Shown here piece after piece: positions 11,891 through 23,800 of a DNA stretch of 64,000 bases. The position numbers were made by a program, and so were the translations under genes. Within the stretch, counting starts at the first letter, position 1. The number at the start of each line of letters is the position of its first letter. This DNA comes from Saccharina japonica (Eukaryota; Sar; Phaeophyceae; Laminariales; Laminariaceae). Below the pieces are notes generated by a model that was given only the letters and a program-made list of their open reading frames with translations, did not search any database and was not told the origin of the DNA. Where the stretch lies: NCBI GenBank assembly GCA_008828725.1, contig MEHQ01001178.1, forward strand, positions 689,158 through 753,157. Direction: 5' to 3'.

Positions 11891-14800
11891 ATGGGACGCA
11901 GCCGTAGTCGCAGCCGTGAGAGAGTGCGAAGGGAAGAGAGAGGCCGCAGTGATCGTGATAGAGATCGAAGTGATCGGGACTCGAGGCGCGGTCGCGACCG
12001 CGATCTGGACAAGAGCTCGCGGACGCGCAGGTGATGGCCGCGTAGAGAACTCGCTTAGTATGTAGTACTACTAGTAGCTCGTAGAACTCTCATAAGGTTT
12101 GCGCGGTTCGGCTGCTGTCTGTATCTGTTCGGTGTGGCCGCCTTGAAATCAGTCACTTCTACGTACCCTTCTGGCCTTCTGATGTCTCACAGCAGTGGAA
12201 CGAAAAAGCAACAACCGCTCAACCAACCACTGCCACCATGCCACCATCATCTTGGTGCGTTGGTGAGCGACAGGTAGGTACTTTGCTGCGGGGTCACTGG
12301 TGGGCCTATAGATGCACGAGAGTTCCGCATGGCTGCAATAGTGCATCAGGTGCTTGCTATGTATTTCATGGTCATATTTGTTTGTTCGATTCAGATGGAG
12401 TAAAAGACCTCGCAGTTGACTGTTTTGGAACTTGTTCGCGCTCGACATTCAGCAGTAATTCCTTCTCGTACCCGAAACACAAAGGACGCAGCAGGTGAGA
12501 GCCACTCTCGTGATTTACAACTTTTCGCCACCCGCACGCACATGTTTGGCGGGTCACCGCAAGTCTGCTAAGTGTGTTCCAAGACATGATATCCTCCCGA
12601 AAGCGTGGTTTTGACATCCCCCATACCGGGTTACCTCTATATCATACGTTGTCGCTCGTTTCCGAAGCCCTCCTCGCAGACACTTTCGCGAGGACGGAGG
12701 CACCGGCAAGGAAAGCGGGAGGGAGAGCGGGAAGGAAAGCGGAAGGGATAGCGGCAAGGAAAGCGGGAGGGAGAGCGCGAAAGAAACTGCGAGCAAGGAC
12801 AAGACAGAGAAGGCGGAGAGGCCGGCAGAGTAAGTAAAGTCTACCTGGTACAGCAGTCACATTAAACACGTTTACATTAACACCTCCTGCAGTCAGTGGT
12901 GGTGCTTACGACCGTTAGACACCTTTAACAGCAGTTCGTGCAGATGGAACGACGATAAGAAAAGGTAATTATTAATACGATAAAGAATAGTATCCACCGA
13001 CGACGCGAAAACGACGGCATCTCCAGCGGGCCTTGTGAGGATTCGCACTCAAAGCTTCAAGCGACTACGCGTACCGGTGACGACTAATGAGTACACTGCT
13101 GCTATATACCTTGTACTGCTATAGAACCTGTTGACAAACCCAAGTGCAGCTGGCAAGCGTTCATTTGCACACTGAATGCATTAGTTGCATTTTCTCTGAC
13201 ACATGCATTGAGCATCACTCGCGAACACCCTCGCGGCGACAAACGCGTTGGAGGAGCCGTTCAGTTCATTCGTTCGAGTAAACACCCACGCTGGGAGTGT
13301 TCTTATCACGATCATGACTCGCCCCCACCAAAGTTCAAGCTGTTCATAGTTGATTCCCCCGGCGCCAATAACACATGACACGATACCTTGCACGTTTCTT
13401 CGCTGCAGGGGGGCTACCGAGGCAGCGAAGCGTTCCAAGCAGGAAGCTCGGAGAGCAGAAACGGCAATGAAGAGGCAAAAAATGCAGGAGGAGGAGCAAA
13501 GGCGAAAGGACAAAGTCAAAGATAGACTGGACTTGATTCGACAAATGAAAGGTGACCAACGACAATGAAAAACGACATGACAAGATAACGACAACAGAGC
13601 CCGTTCCCTCGGTCATCCTGATAGATACCTGGTCCCAAGTACGCCGCCATGCCCGCAATTGCCATAGACTACTCCCACAGTTCCTGGCATGATTTATACC
13701 CCCTGGTAGTTTCAACTGTCTAAATCACGGATACAACATACAAAACTCGATTGTCAGCGCCTACACTGTTATTCGAACTTGATAATATTTTTTCCGATGC
13801 CTGACGTACGGAACTGTTCGAATTTGACAATGACAGTGCTGTCCATATGTCCACGAGATGGCGCATTTTTTTTTGTTGCATCACAGCTGCATGCCAGTAT
13901 AACAAGCCAGTGTTTCGCGTTGTGCGGCTTCTTGTGACCAGGCGATGCTTCCGGTGAAGAGGATGCTCTTGGCGGCGGAAGCGATGATGAAGATGGCGAC
14001 GAGGAGCTCACAGAGGTGAGCATACACCGCAACGCAATTGCATTGGGAGGTTACTTTAGTACCGTTTGGCTGCGGAACGCCGGGTCACTCGATTGTTATC
14101 GTAGCTCCAGAGTAGGCTACAGTAAGACTTCAAGTACAATCGCTTGCCCGGTGGTCGAGGGGGGGGGGGGTGTACTCATATCGTGCACGGCCGTAGTCGT
14201 ATGACCATAGACCCTCGCATCCCTACAATGCCGGGACGGAGCACGTTGGGTTTTCACCAACCAGGCAGACCTTGCTTGCACCAAGCGCGAAGCGCCGTGA
14301 GGTATTGGGCGAGTCGCATGGAGGGTGAGCTGCATCCTGCTAAGAACCGCCTGTGAGGCGGACTTGCATATGGACGACAGCCTCCAATGAATTGATTTAA
14401 TTTCTGGTGTGGCCACTTCCAGAGACAGCAATGGGTATCACTACGTATCTGCCTCGTGGATGCCTTACCATATACACACTACGTGATACGATCATCCTCC
14501 TTGTGCGGAGATGAGGTTATCAACCCCGCACAAATGATCTAACAAGACCGCCAGCATGGGTGACCGCCAAAAAAAAACAAAAAAAAACGGTACCCTGGTT
14601 GCCTAGCTCACGCAGTGAGAGGCGTGTTTTACAGCGTCGTTGCCAACCGACGCCAACAATTTATAGGGGGGGGGTGCCTTATTTCCCAACGCAGTGCTCT
14701 CAGGTGGCTCTTGCTGCTACTTCGAACCGGCATGGGTTACAGTCCAGGCAGGGTCTGAGCGTGCACATATCGATGGAAGGGCTTTCCTCGAGGCTAGTAA

Positions 14801-17800
14801 ATCAGTTTTCGAGGCACATTCCTCTCTTTCAGGCTACGTAGCTATACCGCATCCGACCAGCCAAAGGTGGCGCCGGCCGTTTATGTCACCCGGCCGCGAG
14901 CTACAGTAGCTACCGATCCCCGGTGCGTAAGGAGGAAGGGCGCTTGATTCAGTCAGCCGGAAGAGCAAAGATTGTCCTATTAATACTAACGTATTTTTCT
15001 TCGTAACAACAGCTGTTTGACACTGAAGGAGTTATAGCTGTGGCAAATTCGTATGCAAAACTCTGACAATTTCGTTTCGATTACGAGCTGGTTCGAGCAA
15101 GAACCACAAGATGCCACCTTCGGGCCCTTACAGCAATGTGAGTATATGGAACAAGCCGACCCCGAATATATATTCACGACGGCATCAACCAGGGGAAGGA
15201 ACTTCTTTTTGCCCACGAGCCGTATTTCGCGAAATACGGCCATCGTTTGTGTTATTTGGATAGGCGTCTCGAAAGTGAAGGAACAAGTACGGAAATAAGT
15301 TCAATTTTAGAAATGAAATACCTTTGCGACGCACAGCGCGTAAAAGGAAGGCGAAACATGGTAGTGCCAAGTAGACAGCAAGCCTCCCAAGCGCGCTCCA
15401 GACCTGTGGGCACGGTTACTCGGCACCGTGCTGGTGGCATTCGGCGCTGTGCAAGGGTCTGTGAACAAAACTGTAGCGATGCCTTTGCCAGAGCTACCCA
15501 AAGTTGCAAACCGCTTCCAACACACGAGCAAGCCAGTTGCCTCGTACGTCAAGAGCATCAGCATGTCGTACGTTCGACTGAGCTAAACACCACGGCGCAA
15601 CTCGAACGTTCAGAGGAGGAAGACGGATGCCACCTACACGGATAAGGCGGAAGCTGATGGTTTCGCAGACGCGTCTCGTCAGCGACGCGAGAATGGAACA
15701 AAACAGCCGATTGAAGCGGAACAAGCAGGTGTGCTTTCTCACACTCACGTTAGTTACGGGGCCATACGTTAGTTGGGTATAGCGATCCAGACAGCTCTAC
15801 GCATGAGTAAGGGTAGCTGGCTTTCGTGTCGTTCCCTCCTTTTCTACATGCAGTACTGCAGTGATGGCTGTAATTGTTGTGATACGTGTTACTGCTGTAA
15901 GCCCTCATGATGAAGCAGCCGCTTCTTGCAGCAGCAGTATGTAAATGCCGTACAATCGAAATCGGCACTCACGTGCGAATACCTACGTACAAGCACAGCC
16001 GTTGACAATCGCATGGCATGCTTTGCAAGAATGGTCCACCAGCGATAATTAGTTTGATGGTCATATCTATATGGTTCAGCAGTGCTCGTACCTTGAGATA
16101 TAGGGGTACGAGTGCTCGCACAAGAAAATCAATAATTATTTTCACTCCTGTATGGATACGCAGAACCGTCATCACGTAGACACAGTGATAACATGATACT
16201 CGTGCGAGTACTAGCTCACCCAATCAAGATGTTCCACGACCCTCCGTTTGTGCGACTCCGACTGACACGGTATCCCGACACTTCCGCCCGTAACAATCGT
16301 GTTGTATGCGTTAGCCTGTGGTCAACGTCTTCCTGTACCCTTGAATGGAGTCGAAGCGCAGAAGTTCAAGCGGCAGCGAAGCGCAGGCGGGGCCCTCGTT
16401 CGCGCTGGCTTTCTGCTGGTGCAATTGAGCGACCGTCAAGAGCGTGCGCTGTGTCGTGCTCAGGCGCACTGGAGGCAATTGCGGCCGGACCGCTCTGCAC
16501 ACCTTCGAATGAGGCAGCACTACATCATGAGGAAGGTCACGGAACTGGAAGGTCGTATCCAGCAGCGGTCGGAACGAGCGAAGCACTTGAAGGAATGCAT
16601 GTGCCATTTCGATCCGTTGTATCTTATGGAGAAGGAGAGCGCTGACCACGACGGCGACCCCGCCGTGCCGCTGCCAACCCTCAACGAACCTCAATGGAGG
16701 CGCCTCTTGCAGCAGGCCGCTACCGTGGCTTCCATGTACGAGAAGCTGTGTGAGAGGGATCGGCTTGAGCTCGTCTCTGCGAGGACTGGCGCGGATGCGG
16801 CTGGACGCGCCGACTCAGAGGCAATGATGCTGGCTACTCGTGGTATGGATGAAGCTCGGCGAAGCTCCAGCATTGTCGACATTGCACGCGACGTGCTAAA
16901 GGAGCGTCCTGTTGGAACGACAGATACTTTGTTGGCTTGGTACTGTGAGTGCGAGCGCCTCAAAGGCCACTTCTCTGTCGATTCGAGGGGTAAATTAGAG
17001 AAAGGATGGATTTTCAACGAAGAGGATCTCCTCGAGCGCTTCATGTCGTTTCTCAAGGCGAAGGAGGGTGTAACTGTACAGGTGGCCCACAGGTTCGTCA
17101 ACAGTATTTTGCTGAGTCGGGACGTTAGTGGTGTGAGCATGTTGGACTTGCATCATAACTACGGACTTCAAATTCCATTGCCACATAACACGGTGTATTG
17201 GTGGATGAAACAAGCAGGCTGTGTGTTTTCCAGCTCGACGCAGACGTTCCACGCCGATGACCATAGCATGCCGGAGGTTGTGCAGTACAGGGACGAGGTG
17301 TACATCGAAAAATTGTGGCGTATGAGCTTGCGTTTGCCTCTCTGGGTACAGGTAGATGTTACCGCTCTCACTGACGCGCAGAGTTCACTGCTGACGGATG
17401 GCAACAATGAGTGGGAACTGTACGAGTATCATCATGGTGCCGACAAATTTGTCGAATTTCATGTGGACCGGCTTGGACAGACCGAAGCTGTGGACAGCGA
17501 GTTTTTTTCGGCCATCCGGGAAAAGTTAGGAGACGAGGGGGGCTCTTACAGTGTGCGTTGGCAGGAAGATTTTACTCAACACGGATGCCTTGTGAGACAC
17601 GACCCCGATGTATGCAAGTGCCATTTGAGGGCGTACCACGTGGGGCAGGACGAGGCTTGCTTCAAGGCATTTGTGCGCGACGACGACGAGTGGGTGATTG
17701 CTGAGGTACGAGGTCTGCGCAAGAAGTCAGAGGGGCCTGGTCTCATGGTATCTGCTTTTCAGGACGAGATCAAGGGGTTCGGCTTTAGGCTTTCGGAAGC

Positions 17801-20800
17801 CGAACTGTCTACCGTTAACGCAAACCGTGTAACCAGTGGCAAAGGACCTCTCAGCTCCAGTCCCGGTCTGCGATTCCTCGAGTTCGGGGAGAACAATGAC
17901 GGATACTGGACAAGAGAGATGTTCTTCGAGCAGGCCATGGACTTACTGGATTGCCTCGAGGTGCTGTACCCTGACAGGCAGGCGGTCATGGAAGTAGACC
18001 ACTCGGTAGGGCACGCGACACTGAGAGTCGGTGGTTTGTACACTCAATCCATGAACGTGAAGTGGGGAGGAGGGAAGGGCGCTGACATGCGTAGCACTGT
18101 TGTCACGTCCGAGTGTTTGGGGACTGCAGAGGCAAAAGTCACGTGGCAAGGTAGAGTGTACGACTGTAAGCTGAAGCCTGGTGATACACAGCACATGTGC
18201 TTCAAACGAGGCGACCCGCCTCCGTTTTATGACTTTAACGCCCCCCCCACGGACCGCCCTTCCGGCAAGACCAAGAACAGCAAAGTTGGAGAGATTGTCG
18301 GTGATATTCTACATGGTTACGTTGGAAAGCCTAAAGGCAAGAGGCAGGTGTTGTGGGAAAGGGGTTTGTCGGTGGACGGCATGAAGAGTAGCGAAAACGT
18401 GCCTGCTCACCTAAACATCAACACTATTTTGGGGGGGTGTACTGACTTCAAGAACGAGAAGCATGAGTTGCAGCACCTAGTCGAAACCAGAGGCCACGTG
18501 TTGCTCATATCGCCCAAGTACCACCCAGAGATGGCAGGATTGGGGATTGACTACTCATGGGGTAAGAGCAAGCTGGAATTTCGCAGGAAGTTTAATGACT
18601 GCACCGCCAAGAACCTGCGGAAGAACACGCTGCGAGCTCTTGATGCGGACGGAGTATTGTTCTTGGACCGGGTGCGTCGCTTTGCGCGTCGGACGCGAGA
18701 TTATCGTAGAGTGTACGCTGCTCTTAGTAAGCCAGGGGCAGAGAATGCTCTTAAAGCTGCCAACGGGGGGAAGGAGGGGTATGAACTTGTAGAGATCATG
18801 AGAAAAACGCGAGAGACGCACAGAATCATCGTAGATATTGAGAGGGCGTTCGTCAAGACGATTTGAAACTTGGGCTTGGTACGATGCCGTGTATATACGG
18901 AGCGTGTTTGTATCATTTGAAAAGGAAAAATGATAACATGACCGTACGCAAGGCTTGCTTGTTGCTTACCGTACTTGGTAATGTTGCATCAGCACACGTG
19001 CGTACAGGTGTAGGTTACGATCGACATATTTTGGCGACATATCTAATCAGAAAACAACCACTTTGCGTCGAGTTTTGTCCCTCATTATGCTAAATTTCCT
19101 CTAGGGGGAAAAAAATACTTTGCACTAAAATTTCTAAAATCCACCCGGGTGTAAATAATTTCAAAAATGAATTTTGACAGGATGGTTCATTCCAACACTA
19201 AAATCTACAGACGGTAGTTTATGACAACAACAAAACGTGTCGAAAAAACTATAAAACTATGCGGCCAGGAGTGAACGAAAATCAAGGCCAGCTGTAGTTT
19301 TCCCTTTGGCACGAAGAAACGCTTTTTTTGGAGGGTCATAGCCCATAGCTGCCAATTTCATTTTCCATCTCTCAAAAACCAGGATGCATTTGTGCGCTTG
19401 GGAGGAATCCTGTTTTGCTGGAGCCAGCTCGTACTAAACTGTGTAGACTACGTTCAGTATTGAATCGATTGCTGCATTATGGCCGCGGGTTGGACTTTTG
19501 CTATTTTTCAAAGTTTTTGTAGTACGTATTAAATAGTAAAGGTGTTGTTTCCCCCCGGCCCCAACGATTTATTATGGTTTTGGCATGGGCTCATCCTTTG
19601 TCTTGCCAAGAAAACGGTTGTTTTGTGTTTCCTTTGGCAAAATAACGCGCGTCAAGATGAACGGACGCTTAATACAGGATCTTGTACGTTCATGCGACTA
19701 AGGGCCATTCTTATCGAGCAGCTTTTTTCCATAATTTCATAATTTCCAATATTTTTTCCAAGAAAAAAAAAGGAAAAGAGGATATAAGGGCCCGTATTAA
19801 CGAAGACAGCGAAAAATTCAAGTTGGAAAATAAAAATCCTATTTGGATGTGATTTCGCAAAAAAAAAAACAGGTTTGCGTCCTATGAGGAATAGTGAATT
19901 ACTTGTTCAAATATTTCTGAAATCGAAAAAACGCAGCACGCCTCACAACGCCTAGGTGAAAAAATCCGACGAGAGAAGACGAGAGCGAAGGCATGCGTCG
20001 GCGCGTGCGCGCCGACGCAAGCATACTCTTGCTTTTGGCCGCCCAGGCTAGAAAGCTATCTCTCTCGGGGTCTCCTGGGTGGGCATAGGGATCTTTGAAA
20101 CGCCACGAGCGAGACAGGGACGGCGACGGTGGTATCAAAGTCTTGAGCGTATCCTGCTGTTTTTGCGTCGATCACTCGATTTTTGGTCGGGTTGGCACAT
20201 CGAGCTGGTTGAAAAGTTGGGATTGCGACCGCCATGATTGGTTTTGAGGCGCCACCGCCGGGGTACGATGTGCTATGGTCTGTAGGCGTGGGCGCGGCTG
20301 TTGTCCCGGTGGCCTCGCGTCGTGGTTCACGCGTTGTCGCCTCGGTCGTGGTCATCGATGCGATCAATAAATCGCCAGGTTGTAGCGGGGGCGTTTACCC
20401 ACCGTGGACATGCCGGTCCAAGTCGGGCGACTCCCAAATTTGATTTGAATTCTACACAGAAAAAGGCAGTAATCCTGACGACGACTTAGGATAGATCTTC
20501 CAGCGGTTTTCCGGGAATTTTCGACTCACTGATAGTATCGGGAGGAATTTGGTGGTCCGCAGTCGGTATAATTCAGAAATGGAACGAAAGCGGCGCAGCC
20601 GCGTTTTCGACCCGTTTCTGGCCCGTTTTGGGCCCGGGTCGGTGTCAGGGTTAGGGTTAGGGCTAGGGGTTGGGTTGAGTCTACGCCCGTGCTTCGATTC
20701 CCAGCGCCAGAATCGTAATAATCATCCCGACCCCTGGAAGATCTATCCTAAGTCGTTGTCACGGAGACTCGAAAGGTCCTGGGACCTTCTTGGTTTTTCC

Positions 20801-23800
20801 GTCCAATTCAAATTGATTATACCCCAAGATCCAAATCTTTGGTGCTGGTGCGTGTGTTGACCAATGAAAAGCGAATTTGAAATTTATTTTTTCCAAATAG
20901 AATCTATTTTAGGGCCCATCTTAACGAAGACAGCAAAAATTCAATTTGGAAAGTAAAATCCTATTTGAATGTGATTTCGCAAAAAAAAAGTGGTTTGCGT
21001 CCTATGGGGAATAGTGAATTGCTCGTTCAAATATTTATGAAATCGAAAAAACGCAGCATATGCGTCAAAGCGCCCAGGTGAAAAAAAACGACGAGAGGAG
21101 ACGAGAGGGAAAGCATGCGTCGACGCGTGCGCGCCGCCGCCAGCATACTTTTGCTTTTGACCGCCCAGGCTAGGAAGCTATCGCTCTCAGGGTCTCCTGG
21201 GTGGGCGTAGGGATCCCTGGAACGCCACGGGCGAGACAGGGGCGGCGATTGTGTTATCGAAGTCTTGAGCGTATCATGCTGTTTTTGGGTCGATCGCTCG
21301 GTTTTTGATCGGGTTGGAGCATCGAGCTGGTTGAAAAGTTGGGATTGCGACCGCCATGATTGGTTTTGAGGCGCCACCGCCGGGGTACGCTGTGCTATTG
21401 TCTATAGGCGTGGGCGCGGCTGTTGTCCCGGTGGCCTCGGGTTGTGGTTCACGTGTTGTCGCCTCGGTCGTGGTCATCGATGCCACCAAGAAATTACCAG
21501 ATTGTACCGGGGGCGTTTGCCCACCGTGGACATGCCGGTCCAAGTCGGGCCAACTCCTCAATTTGATTTGAATTCTTTGGAAAAGAAGGTCCTGGGACCT
21601 TCTTGGTTTTTTCTTCCAATTCAAATTGATTAGACCCCAAGATCCTAATCTTTGATGCTGGTGCGTGTGTTGACCAATGAAAAGCGTATTTGAATTTTAT
21701 TTTTTCCAAATTGAATTTATTTCATACTCGTTAATACGGGCCCTTATACTCGTTAATATGGGCCCTAATGGAAAAAATGGAAATATTGGAAATTCTTCAG
21801 GGGGCAAAATGTTTGGAAGGCTTCGCGTTCCAATAAATGGGAAAAATGGAAATCTAGAAAATTGCGCGAAAAAAAAAATGGAATTTTTGGAAAATTATGG
21901 CTCCGATAAGAACGACCCTAAGGGACTTGTCATGGTATTCATGATATCCCCGTGTCCCCTCTATTGTTGTGGAGGCGTTACTATTTATATATTCCTCTGA
22001 AAAGAGGAATACTTGCCCCTCCTGCTCATCTTCACAGAGTTTCCCCCCACTTCGTAAGTTGATTACAGTATTCATATATATATATTTACGAGCGAATGCG
22101 AGTTTCTAATTTTGACCAAGTCTCTCGTGATAGGGACCCCTCGCAAGATAGCCTCGGCCGTTTTTTTACTTGATTAAACAGTTGATTCTGTCTGCATTTT
22201 TCCGTCGGCACTTTTTATCAAGTTCTCATAATTTTATTAGTCTACGTTGTACTCTAACATATTCTCATAACTGCATCTGTCTACTATGATACGTTGTATT
22301 CTATTCTGTTTAATGACCAGTTTTGTTTATTTCTACAGTATACGTACCAATATGCGACGTACATACTTACACCTGGTGAATTGATAGTAACTACACAGGA
22401 AAATTGAATTTCAACTGCTTATGCTCCTGTGTATTGCTTTTCATGGAGCAGCTTTTAACGCTGCCAGCGAAATAGAAAAGTGCCAAAGGCTTTTTCTGCA
22501 ACGCCAACGACATGGACCCGGGGGATGATTCTCCAGAACTCCAGGGCCTCACGCAAGTGGAGCAGATGCTCATTGCCGTAGCCTGCACCACCATGTGCGT
22601 GTACCGCCTGAAGGGAGGGCAGAGGGGGTTCTCGGGGCACGTCGTCGACGTTTTCCCCTGTTTTTCCCCACCAATGCACACAAGTCGACGACAGTTACTA
22701 TCCTGCTGCGCGAGTTCCTAGCGACAGCTATTCTATCTTAAAGATGCGTGTTGCCCGGTGTATTCTATCTTAAAGATGCGTGTTGCCCGGTGTCGGTACT
22801 TGACGAATCGAATGTCGAAACACGTAACACAAGCCTTTTTGAGTATCACCAGAGATCGCGAATGGCTTCCCAACACGCCATAACAACGACCAAAACCCGC
22901 GAAGCCGAGCACCGCCACTCTGTGGTGTCCGTCGGTTGGCTGCAATGATCGAATGGCGGTTTGGTTTGTGGTGATTGGGATTTTATCTTGTCAGAAAGCC
23001 GAAAACACCTGAAACTTTCAGTGATGCGTGTGCACGGTTCGACAGATGTGACATGTAGGGTACAGGCTTTTGTCCGCTGGTTTGGTGGTGCAACTATCAG
23101 TTAAACTTGGGCACATCGGAATCGTAGAGTTGCTTTCGAGTACGTGACACTGCTTCTGACGTGGCCTGAGAACTGAGTCTAAAAAGCTCTGTGTTTTGAA
23201 TTCCACTGCGCGTGCGCGGGACTGATCACAAAAGCATCCTTCGGAAACCTGTGACTCGATGATCAACTTAAGACCGGAAGAACTTCCCAAATCTGAAACA
23301 CGCCGAAGTCTTAAAACCTTCCCTGCTCCTACCCGCGCCAGCTGACAATGGGAAGGGAACACTTTCCTGTCGAGGCCATAACGGTGGCATGTCCAACGCC
23401 GTCCAGGAGACTGATCAAAGTTGGGCAGCACTCGTAAAGCTACCGCCACTCAACTCCCCCGCTGTGCGTGTTCTCCGCTGTATGCACGTTATGCCATCAT
23501 ACCCGCGTGTTTGTGACATTCACGATCTTTAATAATAGTGTCCAAAGGCATTGCCGATTGTCTACACGAAACCTTGTACTGATATTTGTTAATAGTATCA
23601 GTGGCCTTCGTGTACCATATTCCATGCCATCGCTACTAAAACTCACAACTGCTGTCGGTTCACACGCAACAGGAACAACAAATGATGAAGTTAATGGGAT
23701 TTTCCGGGTTCGACAGCACGAAGGGGAAGGGAGTGGAAGACAACAAGAAAGGACCTGCAAAAGGCGCCACTTCCAAGCACAAGGAGAGGGAGTACCGACA

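Noticed and set aside
15053..15645. Frames upstream of the DDE transposase as its N-terminal exons
   Set aside because: Some sequence looks protein-like, but no phase-consistent splice to the transposase frame could be established.
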